This document shows, piece by piece, positions 1-7,915 of a DNA stretch of 64,000 nt. The stretch is from contig NZ_PIOC01000010.1 in NCBI RefSeq assembly GCF_003369575.1, forward strand, positions 213,376 to 277,375. The letters are read 5' to 3'. A program made the translations under genes and the position numbers. How positions within the stretch are numbered: the first letter of the stretch is position 1; every line of letters starts with the position of its first letter. This DNA is from Oceanobacillus arenosus (GTDB lineage Bacteria > Bacillota > Bacilli > Bacillales > Amphibacillaceae). Under the pieces are notes generated by a model. That model made no database searches. It was not told where the DNA came from and was given only the letters and a program-made list of their open reading frames with translations.

Positions 1-1
1 T

Positions 2-109
2 GGAAAGCAATTTTACATTATTGATGATGGCATGACCGTTCATAGCGGACAGATGGTTGAATTGAAAGAAGATAAGATCTTAATGAAAAAATACCTTGGT
101 ATTTCTTAA
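2..109 (+). CDS. ABC transporter ATP-binding protein, C-terminal end (partial)
   Basis: The open frame enters from the left edge and stops at TAA 107-109, giving about 35 residues ending in KKYLGIS. The segment FYIIDDGMTVHSGQM followed by a KKYLGIS-type end matches the C-terminus of LivF/LivG-type ATPases of branched-chain amino acid ABC transporters. The two LIV-type permease genes follow 12 bp later in the same orientation, which supports the call. No Walker motifs lie inside the window, so LivF and LivG cannot be told apart. Confidence 0.7.
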   Translation, partial: GKQFYIIDDGMTVHSGQMVELKEDKILMKKYLGIS

Positions 110-121
110 GGGGGAAATCAC

Positions 122-976
122 ATGGAATTAATTAGTACATTAGTGATTAATGGGCTTGCGACAGGCATGCTAATTTTCCTCCTCGCTGCCGGGTTAACAC
201 TGATCTTCGGTCTAATGAGCGTACTGAACTTTGCTCATGGAGGATTATTCATCTGGGGTGCCTATACTGGTGTGTGGAGCTATCAGCTAAGTGGCAGCTT
301 TATTATTGGGATTATTGTTGCGATATTAACTGGATTATTGTTCGGACTTGTTACGGAAAAACTCATTATTAGACCGGTATACGGCAATCATATTCAACAA
401 ATTTTAATCACATTAGGCTTCATGCTCGTTCTGCAGGAATTTATCAAAGTTGTATTTGGACCGAATCAAATAGCAGTCGCACCTCCTGCTTTCCTGCAAG
501 GAAGTTTTTATGTTGGCGACGTCATTATCATTAAATATCGCTTATTCATTATCATCATTGGTATCCTCGTTTATTTTGTTTCGATGTTTATCTTAAAACG
601 GACGCGGATTGGATTAATTGTTCGGGCAGGTGTGATGAATAAAGAAATGATTCAATCGCTCGGGATTAATATTCGCCTTGTGTTCATGCTGGTTTTCATG
701 GTCGGTGCTGCGATGGCTGCCCTTAGTGGGATGCTGCACGCTCCATATTCCGGAGTGATTTATGCGGAGATGGGATTGGAATTTTCAATTTTAGCATTCA
801 TTGTAGTGGTGATCGGTGGGATGGGGAGCTTTTCTGGATCATTATTTGCAGCGATCTTAGTCGGTATAGCGCAAGCATTCATGGCATATTATGTCCCAGC
901 GCTTTCACTTGCGGTAAATATGCTTTTAATGACAGTTGTGCTTATCTTTAGACCACAGGGCTTGTTCAGTAGGTAA
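122..976 (+). CDS. livH: Branched-chain amino acid ABC transporter permease (LivH type)
   Basis: This 284-residue integral membrane protein has about eight hydrophobic segments and the family signature LNFAHGGLFIWGAY near residues 36-49, typical of LivH permeases. A second conserved stretch, VVIGGMGSFSGSLFA, lies near residues 226-240. The start has a good ribosome site (AAGGGGGAA). It would form the membrane channel of a LIV-type importer together with the next gene and the ATPase upstream. The substrate may be a branched-chain amino acid or a related carboxylate, because the downstream genes look like acyl metabolism. A 9-bp inverted repeat (974-982 with 989-997) overlaps the stop codon. 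Confidence 0.88.
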   Translation: MELISTLVINGLATGMLIFLLAAGLTLIFGLMSVLNFAHGGLFIWGAYTGVWSYQLSGSFIIGIIVAILTGLLFGLVTEKLIIRPVYGNHIQQILITLGFMLVLQEFIKVVFGPNQIAVAPPAFLQGSFYVGDVIIIKYRLFIIIIGILVYFVSMFILKRTRIGLIVRAGVMNKEMIQSLGINIRLVFMLVFMVGAAMAALSGMLHAPYSGVIYAEMGLEFSILAFIVVVIGGMGSFSGSLFAAILVGIAQAFMAYYVPALSLAVNMLLMTVVLIFRPQGLFSR

Positions 977-1013
977 GAAAGTATAACGACTTTCTTACTA
1001 CATAAGTGCAACT

Positions 1014-1056
1014 AAGGCTGTCACCCAAAAAGCTCGGTGACAACCAAGTCTTCTAA
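1014..1056 (+). repeat. Short intergenic repeat, copy 1 (upstream of livM)
   Basis: The block reading AAGGCTGTCACC, then TGACAACCAAGT and TTCTAA recurs at 26721-26764 ahead of yerB. It holds a small hairpin, GTCACC at 1020-1025 with GGTGAC at 1036-1041. Both copies sit directly before the ribosome site of the next gene. The function is unknown; it could be a repeat element or a leader structure. Confidence 0.6.
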
Positions 1057-1074
1057 AAGCGAAGGGGTGAAAAT

Positions 1075-2115
1075 ATGAATCTAGCAAGAGTTGAAAAAAG
1101 TACGTGGATTTATCTCGGTATCAGTTTGTTATTAATCGTTGTTCCGATCATCGTAACTGGAAGAAGTATGCAATTTATTATTATACAGTTTTTTATTTTC
1201 GCGATATTTGCAATGAGCTATGACATCTTATTAGGCTATACGGGAATAATTTCATTCGGACATGTCATGTTCTTTGGGATTGGAGCCTATGCCACTGCAA
1301 TTATGATGAATCGATTTGATTCAACGATTCTTTCTTTTATTTTGGCAATAATGATTGCCACCGTGTTGGCAGCAATTGTCAGCTTAATTGTCGGTATGCT
1401 GACCCTAAGGCTGAAGAGTCATTTCTATGCAATGCTCACGTTAGCACTTGCAGGGTTATTCTTAGTTGGGGCTGAGAAGTGGCGATCTTTAACTGGTGGA
1501 AATGATGGGTTTACCTTTAAGCTGCCAGAAATACTCCGTGATTCTCATAACTTATATATGCTCTGTCTTCTCTCACTTGTGCTGATTTTCTTCGGACTAA
1601 GACGCTTAACGAAATCGCCGTTTGGTCGTGTGTTAATGGCGATACGAGAGAATGAAAATCGGACGGAATCACTAGGTTATAAGATTGTCCATTATAAGGT
1701 AATTGCGAATGTTGTCGCAGGGGTTGTTGCCAGCTATGCTGGCGTGCTTTATTCGATTTCCCTCCGTTTTGTAAATACGAGTGTTTTTGCTACAGACATG
1801 ACGATTGACGTACTGTTAATGACGATTATCGGCGGTGTCGGAACGTTAATTGGACCGATCATAGGTGCGGGATTAGTAGAATTCGCTCATCACTGGTTAT
1901 CTAGTTTGGCAGATGTTCACTGGATTTTCGAGCGCTGGATAATTTTATATGGAATTGTCTATATTCTCATCGTTATCTTTTTCCCACTTGGTATTGTAGG
2001 TACAATCCAAAAGAAATTCTTCCCCAGGCAGAATATCCAAAAGAAAAAGAAGCGAATGGACAGGGAAAATCCAGAGGAAGGAATGGATGAAGATGAACGC
2101 TATCGGAATGGTTAG
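1075..2115 (+). CDS. livM: Branched-chain amino acid ABC transporter permease (LivM type)
   Basis: This 346-residue membrane protein carries the LivM hallmark YDILLGYTGIISFGHVMFFG (near residues 49-68) and the conserved IGGVGTLIGPIIGAG (near 258-272). A charged, lysine-rich C-terminal tail extends into the next gene. It starts with ATG after GAAGGGGTG. It is 98 bp downstream of livH, with a short repeat in the gap. It should pair with LivH as the heterodimeric permease. The final codons overlap the start of the KAS III-like gene, so translation is probably coupled. Confidence 0.88.
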   Translation: MNLARVEKSTWIYLGISLLLIVVPIIVTGRSMQFIIIQFFIFAIFAMSYDILLGYTGIISFGHVMFFGIGAYATAIMMNRFDSTILSFILAIMIATVLAAIVSLIVGMLTLRLKSHFYAMLTLALAGLFLVGAEKWRSLTGGNDGFTFKLPEILRDSHNLYMLCLLSLVLIFFGLRRLTKSPFGRVLMAIRENENRTESLGYKIVHYKVIANVVAGVVASYAGVLYSISLRFVNTSVFATDMTIDVLLMTIIGGVGTLIGPIIGAGLVEFAHHWLSSLADVHWIFERWIILYGIVYILIVIFFPLGIVGTIQKKFFPRQNIQKKKKRMDRENPEEGMDEDERYRNG

Positions 2116-3118
2116 TACAGGAATTTATCTGCCTAAAAAACGGATGACTTCAAATGAGTTAGCGAATGAGACAGGTATTCCTTTGCACGTTGTCGAAGAA
2201 AAAATGGGGATAAAGGAAAAAACATTGCCAGGTGACGAGGATCATACGGCATTAATGGGAATACATGCCGCAAAAAGGGCAATTAAAAAAGCAATGATTG
2301 ACCCGAAAGAAATTGACCTCGTCATTTATATTGGTGAAGAACATAAGGAGTATCCACTTTGGACAGCGGGTATTAAATTACAGCATGAAATTGGTGCAAA
2401 TAATGCATGGGCGTTCGATACGGCACTGCGCTGTGGGACAACAATTATGGCTTTGAAGCTGGCAAAAGATATGATGACAGCAGACGATGAAATCAATATA
2501 GTACTGCTCGCTGGCGGTTATCGCAATGTAGATTTTATCAATTATCAAAATCCAAAAACCCGTTTCATGTTCAATCTTGGAGCCGGCGGAGGAGCAATTA
2601 TTTTGCGAAAGGGTTATGAGCGAAATCAACTGCTCGGAACGCATTTGATAACGGATGGCTCTTTTTCTGAAGATGTTGTTATTCCGGTTGGCGGCACGAA
2701 AAGTCCGATTACCCAAGATACATTAGCAGCTGGACACTATCAGTTCGATGTATTAGATCCACAAAGAATGAAGCAGAGATTAGCAGAAAAATCGATGAAA
2801 AATTTTATTATTTGTATTGAAAAGGCTTTGGCGAAAAGCGGCTATTCAAAACAGGATATTGACTATGTAGCACTCCTGCATATGAAACGTTCTGCACATT
2901 ATTGCGTACTGGATCAACTAGGCGTAGCCCGCGACAAATCAATCTATTTAGAGGACTATGGTCATATCGGGCAAATGGATCAAATTCTTTCACTTGAATT
3001 AGCTGAGCAGCAAGGAAAACTAAAGGATGGTGCAATCGTTGTACTTGTGTCAGCAGGGATTGGCTATGCATGGGGAGCAAATGTAATAAAATGGGGAAAA
3101 ACGAAGGAGGATATGTAA
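2087..3118 (+). CDS. 3-oxoacyl-ACP synthase III-like (thiolase fold) protein
   Basis: The roughly 343-residue length and the order of motifs fit the FabH/KAS III family: N-terminal GMVSTGIYLPKKRM, a catalytic cysteine in TALRCGTT (near residue 116), a histidine in ALLHMKRSAHY, and a glycine-rich C-terminus. Where FabH has HGN with the catalytic Asn, this protein reads DYGHIGQMDQ, so Asn appears to be His. It is therefore probably not housekeeping FabH but a divergent condensing or acyl-transfer enzyme. The start overlaps livM; ATG 2087 or ATG 2093 are both possible. It belongs with the hydrolase and SDR downstream in one operon. Substrate unknown. Confidence 0.75.
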   Translation: MKMNAIGMVSTGIYLPKKRMTSNELANETGIPLHVVEEKMGIKEKTLPGDEDHTALMGIHAAKRAIKKAMIDPKEIDLVIYIGEEHKEYPLWTAGIKLQHEIGANNAWAFDTALRCGTTIMALKLAKDMMTADDEINIVLLAGGYRNVDFINYQNPKTRFMFNLGAGGGAIILRKGYERNQLLGTHLITDGSFSEDVVIPVGGTKSPITQDTLAAGHYQFDVLDPQRMKQRLAEKSMKNFIICIEKALAKSGYSKQDIDYVALLHMKRSAHYCVLDQLGVARDKSIYLEDYGHIGQMDQILSLELAEQQGKLKDGAIVVLVSAGIGYAWGANVIKWGKTKEDM

Positions 3119-3119
3119 A

Positions 3120-4025
3120 ATGGCAGTTGTTGAATTGAAGAGAATACTACTTAATAACGGGGAAGAGCTTGCATATCGTGAAAGAGAGGGTGGAGAGGAT
3201 ATTGTTGTTTTAGTTCATGGCAATATGACTTCATCCGTTCATTGGGATGTTGTAATTGAAAATCTTGCACCAGAATATAAAGTATATGCAGTTGATTTAC
3301 GGGGCTTCGGCGAGTCAAGCTACAGGAAGCCGATTTCAGCGATTAAGGATTTTGCAGATGATTTAAAGTTGTTTGTTGAGACACTTCAGCTACAAAATTT
3401 TGCATTAGTGGGCTGGTCACTTGGTGGAACGGTTTGCCAGCAGTTCTGTGCAGATTATCCAGGGTATTGTAATCGACTATTTTTACATGCCTCTGGTTCT
3501 TCAAGGGGATATGGATGTTATCCACTAGGGGAGGATGGCCTGCCGGACGTTGCGAATCGATATCAGACATTGGCGGAAGTTAAAGAAGATGATAAAACAA
3601 AGATTGTTCAAACAGCCTATGATACGTTAAATTATGATTTCCTTAGACAAATGTGGGATATGGTAATTTATGTTGATCATAAACCAGACCCAGAAAAGTA
3701 CCAAAAGTATTTAGAAGACATGACGACACAGCGGAATCTGGCAGAATGTTATCATGCATTAAATATCTTTAATTTGAGTTCCGTCCATAATGGGGTGGTT
3801 GATGGCGAAAATCGGATTAAAGATATTCAAATACCAGTGAAGATTGCTTGGGGAGAAAATGATATGGTCGTGACAAGGCAAATGACGGAAGAATTAATCG
3901 CCGATTTTGGGGAAAATGCAAGTAATCATGAGCTAAAAGGATGTGGCCATTCCCCGCAGGTTGATAATCTTGAGCAATTAATAGATGTGATGGAAACGTT
4001 CTTAAAAGGTGAGAAAACGAGGTAA
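3120..4025 (+). CDS. Alpha/beta hydrolase
   Basis: This 301-residue alpha/beta-fold hydrolase shows the oxyanion region LVHGNMTSSVHWD, the nucleophile elbow GWSLGG (Ser near residue 100), an acidic residue in AWGENDMVV, and the catalytic His in KGCGHSPQVD. The start follows AGGAGG within the end of the preceding gene, 1 bp after its stop, so the genes are co-transcribed. It probably hydrolyses an ester or thioester in the pathway that includes the KAS III-like protein and the SDR. No lid domain or signal peptide is apparent, so it is cytoplasmic. Confidence 0.82.
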   Translation: MAVVELKRILLNNGEELAYREREGGEDIVVLVHGNMTSSVHWDVVIENLAPEYKVYAVDLRGFGESSYRKPISAIKDFADDLKLFVETLQLQNFALVGWSLGGTVCQQFCADYPGYCNRLFLHASGSSRGYGCYPLGEDGLPDVANRYQTLAEVKEDDKTKIVQTAYDTLNYDFLRQMWDMVIYVDHKPDPEKYQKYLEDMTTQRNLAECYHALNIFNLSSVHNGVVDGENRIKDIQIPVKIAWGENDMVVTRQMTEELIADFGENASNHELKGCGHSPQVDNLEQLIDVMETFLKGEKTR

Positions 4026-4036
4026 GGGGTGCTGAG

Positions 4037-4780
4037 ATGAAGCGATTGCAGGATAAAGTAGCAATTATCACTGGGGCGGCAAATGGAATTGGACTCGAGG
4101 CAGCAACAATATTCGCAAGGGAAGGCGCAATGGTTATTATTGCTGATTTCAACGAAGAACAAGGCTTATATAATGAAAAGAAACTATTAGAAAAAGGACT
4201 TACATGTAAGTTTATCCAAGTAAATGTCGCAGATCGGGCAAGTGTTGATCAATTAGTAGATGATGTCGTTCGTGACTATGGAAAAATTGATATTTTAGTA
4301 AATAATGCAGGAATTACACGGGATGCAATGCTTTCGAAAATGACGCATGCGGAGTTCCAGCAAGTGATTGATGTCAATTTAACAGGTGTATTTCATTGCA
4401 CACAGGCAGTCCTTCCATCGATGGTCGCGCAAGGAAAGGGGAAAATTATTAGCACATCATCTGTTTCAGGAGTTTATGGAAATGTCGGTCAGACGAATTA
4501 TGCTGCAGCAAAAGCGGCTATTATTGGGATGACAAAAACATGGGCAAAAGAGCTTGCACGCAAAGGAATTAATGTCAATGCGGTTGTCCCGGGGTTCACG
4601 GAAACGAGCATGGTGGAAGCAGTACCAGATAAAGTAATCCAAAAAATGAAGGAACAGATCCCAATGCAGCGGCTTGGAAGACCAATTGATATTGCAAATG
4701 CTTATTTATTCCTGGCATCTGATGAATCGGATTATGTAAATGGCCATGCATTGCATGTTGATGGCGGGATTATGATGTAA
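4037..4780 (+). CDS. SDR-family oxidoreductase (FabG-like 3-oxoacyl reductase)
   Basis: The 247-residue protein is a classical short-chain dehydrogenase. It has the TGAANGIG nucleotide-binding motif at residues 13-20, NNAG (near 89-92), the catalytic Ser in STSSVSGVYG, and YAAAK as the YxxxK pair. The C-terminal VNGHALHVDGGIMM is typical of FabG proteins. It is the last gene of the liv-KAS-hydrolase-SDR operon, starting 11 bp after the hydrolase. With a KAS III-like partner, a 3-oxoacyl reductase or beta-hydroxyacyl dehydrogenase is the simplest reading. The true FabG is normally in the fab cluster, so this is a paralogue. Confidence 0.85.
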   Translation: MKRLQDKVAIITGAANGIGLEAATIFAREGAMVIIADFNEEQGLYNEKKLLEKGLTCKFIQVNVADRASVDQLVDDVVRDYGKIDILVNNAGITRDAMLSKMTHAEFQQVIDVNLTGVFHCTQAVLPSMVAQGKGKIISTSSVSGVYGNVGQTNYAAAKAAIIGMTKTWAKELARKGINVNAVVPGFTETSMVEAVPDKVIQKMKEQIPMQRLGRPIDIANAYLFLASDESDYVNGHALHVDGGIMM

Positions 4781-4840
4781 ATACAAGAAGAGATCTATCC
4801 GATTCAGTTAAATAGTTCATTGTCATCTATAATAGGAAAA

Positions 4841-4877
4841 ACCGTCAACCAAGAGAATGAATGCCTTGATTGACGGT
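4841..4877 (-). terminator. Rho-independent terminator for minus-strand genes
   Basis: ACCGTCAACCAAG (4841-4853) pairs with CTTGATTGACGGT (4865-4877), one mismatch. Read on the minus strand the stem is followed by a T-rich tract; on the plus strand there is no T tract. It therefore most likely ends transcription of the toxin-antitoxin remnant. Confidence 0.7.
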
Positions 4878-4932
4878 CTAATGCCAGGTTACGTCCACAA
4901 ATCTGTTAAACAAAAACTTAATCCACCTATTA

Positions 4933-5237
4933 TTAACAAAATAACTTTGTATATTCTGTCTGTGTATCAGCGATATGATAAATATAAATTGAATCCTCGA
5001 CCTTACGATAAATTGCTACATGCTTTTTAGAAATTAACATTCGATAACCTAGTTCACTCAACCATGTATCTGGTGTCATGGAACCCGAATCTGGGAAATC
5101 CTCCAGCCGTCCAATTGTATTCAATATATGGTCACTGGCCTTCGTTGCCGTTTGCAAATCAAACTGTATCGAATAATAATCCTAAATTTTTTAAAATCTT
5201 CCCAGGTAGAAGGCAGAATTTCAATTTTATACTTCAT
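4933..5237 (-). pseudogene. RelE/ParE-family toxin, frameshifted
   Basis: Translation from ATG at 5237 gives MKYKIEILPSTWEDFKKF and then leaves frame near 5181-5192. In the other frame the protein resumes as DYYSIQFDLQTATKASDHI and continues through SELGYRMLISKKHVAIYR to the stop at 4933. A single missing base in the A-rich stretch restores one frame of about 101 residues, typical of RelE/ParE mRNA interferase or gyrase-targeting toxins. The ATG overlaps the ancestral 3' end of the antitoxin gene, the usual coupled arrangement. As written the toxin cannot be made from its normal start. Confidence 0.8.
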
Positions 5238-5493
5238 CTGCTCGCTCACTTAATCTTTTCCTTGCCTTCTAAATACTGAGGGTTTCTGCTCCACTGATTC
5301 TTTCCTGCTCTGCCTGCAGAACTTTTGCACGAAGCTGTAAAATTTGTTCCCTTTTTTCAAAGGCATCAATGCTCATGAGAACCATATCCCCTTCGCCATT
5401 CTTTGTTATATATATAGGTTCTTTGGTTTCCTTTGCAAGATTTGATATTGTGGAGTAATCATTTCTTAAGGCTGCTGATGGTTTTATTATCAT
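5227..5493 (-). pseudogene. Phd/YefM-family antitoxin with premature stop
   Basis: An intact frame of 74 residues (5493 down to 5269) begins MIIKPSAALRNDYSTISN, a Phd/YefM-type DNA-binding antitoxin N-terminus. It ends at TAG 5269-5271. Directly beyond the TAG the same frame reads KARKRLSERADEV and stops at 5227-5229, overlapping the toxin start. This is the normal C-terminal toxin-neutralising tail, so TAG looks like a nonsense change. The shortened protein may still bind DNA. It starts after a GGAGAG site; a perfect palindrome lies just upstream. Confidence 0.75.
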
Positions 5494-5506
5494 AATTCCA
5501 CTCTCC

Positions 5507-5528
5507 TTATATCAATTTATTGATATAA
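5507..5528 (-). promoter_or_regulatory. Candidate antitoxin operator
   Basis: A perfect 9-bp inverted repeat, TTATATCAA and TTGATATAA with a 4-bp spacer, begins 14 bp upstream of the antitoxin start. Phd/YefM antitoxins autoregulate by binding palindromes at this place, so this is the probable operator. Confidence 0.6.
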
Positions 5529-5647
5529 TTACACCTTTATTTTTGTATGAGGTATAGTGATAAAATACCTACACATCAATACTAATATAATATTTCCATA
5601 GTATTATCAATGTTTTTAATAAAACAAGGTGACCATATCAATGATCT

Positions 5648-5680
5648 TCTTGTTTAATAATCGCACCTGTTTGTAGAATA
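5648..5680 (-). repeat. Dispersed 3'-flank repeat, copy 1
   Basis: The plus-strand core reads TTTAATAATCGCACCTG. It belongs to a family with consensus near TTTAACAATCGCACCCGTTA. It lies immediately after the stop of the minus-strand P-loop kinase pseudogene. Confidence 0.65.
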
Positions 5681-5681
5681 T

Positions 5682-6222
5682 TCATTGCTGTACTAATCGA
5701 AATAAAATCTCGGCATAGAGTTCTTCAACAGATATAGAACTTTCAAGCTTTAAAACCGGACTTTTTGAAATCTCCATTTTGTATTTCTGCTCAGCATAGG
5801 TACCCGCCATACTCTTATCTTTTGCTGACCAATATGTTTTGCACCATTCCAAAAAGTCATTTGTATATTCATCATTTTCATCGAGCCACATTTTCTAAGG
5901 CTGTTTCGATTAGATTCCCTATTTCTCAGTCTGTCCATACGAGTGCCTTCATCCAGAGAAAGAAAAACTAAAAGGTCTCGGTTAATAAACCCATTTGGAC
6001 ACCAAATAAAGATAGATCCCGAAATCACATAACTACTGTAAGAGTTAACATCTTTTTCATACAATACCCTGTGCATTTCAATCGGGTTATTTTCTGTAAA
6101 AGTATCATCTTTTCAAAGATAATTATCTGTATCAATCCATTTGATATTTTCCTTTTCACTGATATACCTTGCTAAGGTGCTTTTTCCAGTTCCCCTGAGC
6201 CGCCTATTATTTGAATTTTCAC
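5682..6222 (-). pseudogene. Small P-loop nucleoside/adenylate kinase-like protein, multiply disrupted
   Basis: The minus strand starts at GTG 6222 after GGAAGG with KIQIIGGSG, then a disturbed Walker A (reading GTGKSTLARYISEKENIKW after a frame change). It continues WIDTDNYL, a TGA where W is expected, then KDDTFTENNPIEMHRVLYEKDV, SYVISGSIFIWCPNGF and RDLLVFLSLDEGTRMDRLRNRE. After another one-base slip it reads MWLDENDEYTNDFLEWCKTY to the end. The pieces line up as one AAA/P-loop kinase of about 180 residues. At least two frameshifts and one nonsense codon disable it. Copy 1 of the dispersed repeat follows it. Confidence 0.75.
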
Positions 6223-6249
6223 TTTCACCTTCCGTTTTTAATATTATTT

Positions 6250-6285
6250 CTTATCGAATTAACGCATCAGTTAGCACAATAACCG
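6250..6285 (-). repeat. Possible degenerate copy of the dispersed 3'-flank repeat
   Basis: The plus-strand stretch TTAACGCATCAGTTAG resembles the family core with a gap. It lies just downstream of the minus-strand gene at 6299-6574, the same position seen for the clearer copies. Similarity is weak, so this is tentative. Confidence 0.3.
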
Positions 6286-6298
6286 TTAATCTTTACAT

Positions 6299-6574
6299 TT
6301 AAGGTTCTTGAAACCCGAATATAGCGACGAAAGAAAGAACTCCAAAGTAAATGAGCATCAATGAATTTATTAAAACTAAAACTTTTCGTGTCGTTCCTTT
6401 TGCACAAAAAGAAGCACTTATGACACCCAAAATATTTATAAAGATGGGTGTAAATAAACTTATTCCAAATAAAAAATCAACAAAGGCAATTTCCCAACCT
6501 TGGGAGAGATACATAAGCATAAAAAATGTAAGTAAGAAACAAATAACCGATAGAATCGCAAAGAACTTTTTCAT
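6299..6574 (-). CDS. Small membrane protein of unknown function
   Basis: The 91-residue product starts MKKFFAILSVICFLLTFFM and has three hydrophobic segments (about residues 4-24, 31-55 and 66-87) separated by short basic loops such as KGTTRK. The start follows AGGGGATT at good spacing. No catalytic motif was recognised and no family name can be given. It sits between broken genes in the accessory region, with repeat copy 2 upstream and a possible degenerate copy downstream. It looks intact, but whether it is expressed cannot be judged. Confidence 0.65.
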   Translation of the reverse strand: MKKFFAILSVICFLLTFFMLMYLSQGWEIAFVDFLFGISLFTPIFINILGVISASFCAKGTTRKVLVLINSLMLIYFGVLSFVAIFGFQEP

Positions 6575-6640
6575 ACACTCAATCCCCTTATTTCGACCTT
6601 ATTCAATTAAACTGCACCTCCAATAAGAAAGAGTGCTTCT

Positions 6641-6671
6641 CCTTGTTTAACAAACGCACCCGTTAAAACAG
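6641..6671 (-). repeat. Dispersed 3'-flank repeat, copy 2
   Basis: The plus-strand core reads TTTAACAAACGCACCCGTTA, a close match to the family. It lies about 65 bp upstream of the minus-strand small membrane protein gene. Confidence 0.65.
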
Positions 6672-6742
6672 TAACCGGAAGTATACGCTTACATAATAAA
6701 TGAATTAGTAGAAATAATAAACAAAAAGGGTGGAAATCTCAA

Positions 6743-7146
6743 ATGAAAAAAATAACTATACTAATTTTTCTATTAACATTATTATCCTTAAATGCTCAGT
6801 TTGCTTTAGCTGAGTCTATAACTGATAAAGAGCCTTGGAGTAAGTACCCTGATAATTCAGGATTGACTTTCAAAGATGTTGATTTTTTTTAAACTTCTCT
6901 TGATAAGAAGGAGTATGTTGAATTTGAAGATGCAAAGTTAAATATTCGGGAAAAAATTTATTATAAAGACATTAACAAAATCTTATCCAAAGCTGACAAG
7001 TACGGTGAATCAAGATCTGCTGGAGAGGGATATCATCCTAAAAGACAAGTAGATGTATTTGTAATGGTAAGTGAGGATGGAAAAAAATGGCTACTGCGGT
7101 TTTTGATGCTGAAACTAAGAGACCCATTTCAGGAAATTCAAACTAA
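6743..7146 (+). pseudogene. Secreted protein of unknown function, disrupted
   Basis: From ATG 6743 (site AGGGTGG) the frame encodes a clear signal peptide ending near NAQFALA, then ESITDKEPWSKYPDNSG and FKDVDFF before TAA 6890-6892, in a run of eight T. The same frame continues open as TSLDKKEYVEFEDAKLN and YGESRSAGEGYHPKRQ. One missing A near 7081-7087 shifts it, after which ATAVFDAETKRPISGNSN and a stop follow. The ancestral protein would be about 134 residues and exported. It is the only plus-strand gene among minus-strand neighbours here. No family recognised. Confidence 0.6.
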
Positions 7147-7179
7147 AGATTTTTGAACTTTTAGCATAAAATCGATTAA

Positions 7180-7210
7180 CTTGTTGAACAATCGCACCAG
7201 TTCGTTCAAC
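7180..7210 (-). repeat. Dispersed 3'-flank repeat, copy 3
   Basis: The plus-strand core reads TTGAACAATCGCACCAGTT, flanked by GTTGAAC and GTTCAAC, which can pair. It begins 13 bp beyond the stop of the minus-strand phosphotransferase pseudogene. Confidence 0.7.
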
Positions 7211-7222
7211 AAAACTTTCCCC

Positions 7223-7760
7223 TTAAATCCAATTCTTTCCATTTTCACGATTGGATTTAATATCGTTAAGATAAGGTTCAAGATGCCCTTCATCTATCAT
7301 TTTTTCAAACGCCATATCGTCTTCTTCGGCTTTTCTTTTAATTGTTTTACATAACCATTCTAATCGTAGCAATACCATTTCCAAATAACCTTCGTCTATT
7401 CCCTCGATACCATAGGATTCAAAAAATAATTTAACCCTTTGTTTTATACGATCAGCATGCTGTAAGGAATTATAATGAACTGCCTCACCTGTTTCAAAAT
7501 GATTAACTCTACTTAATGGGATGCAAGTGTAAAGAGTAAAGAGTATAGGCTATGTCCCAAAGTCTTGGACCAGGACCAGCAACATCAAAATCAATAATAC
7601 CTACTGGATTTTCGTGATTAAAAATAATGTTATAGATGGCAAAATCATTGTGACATAGCACTTCAAATGGCTAAGGGGTGTTATCGATTGGATGCCAACT
7701 TTCTTCGATTAAAAAATCACTTACAGTATCATGATAAAGACGGAGCATCAACTAGCTAAT
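7223..7760 (-). pseudogene. APH-family phosphotransferase, truncated and disrupted
   Basis: The minus strand encodes MLRLYHDTVSDFLIEESWHP, then TAG, then PFEVLCHNDFAIYNIIF and GIIDFDVAGPGPRLWDIAY. These are the catalytic-loop (HxDxxxxN) and metal-binding (IDFD) motifs of aminoglycoside/choline-type phosphotransferases. Just after WDIAYTL a 7-bp tandem duplication (ACTCTTT twice) throws the frame; the C-terminal frame continues through GYLEMVLLRLEWLCKTIKRK to the stop at 7223-7225. The N-terminal lobe is missing. The gene is dead by truncation, nonsense and duplication. Substrate unknown. Confidence 0.8.
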
Positions 7761-7915
7761 ATATATCCAGTACCTAAAAGAATCCATAGAAAAAGAAAGA
7801 AGCTTGATATAGGTAAAAGCTATGGCAAACGGTAGTTTTTAGGTGTTACACTATGGATGCGTTTTTATGTTAGGATTTATTTAACAAAAAGTTTAAGGGA
7901 AAGGAAGTTGATTGA

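Noticed and set aside
5750-6076. 108-residue frame as a separate gene
   Set aside because: It is the middle section of the broken P-loop kinase; its ends result from the nonsense codon and the frameshift.
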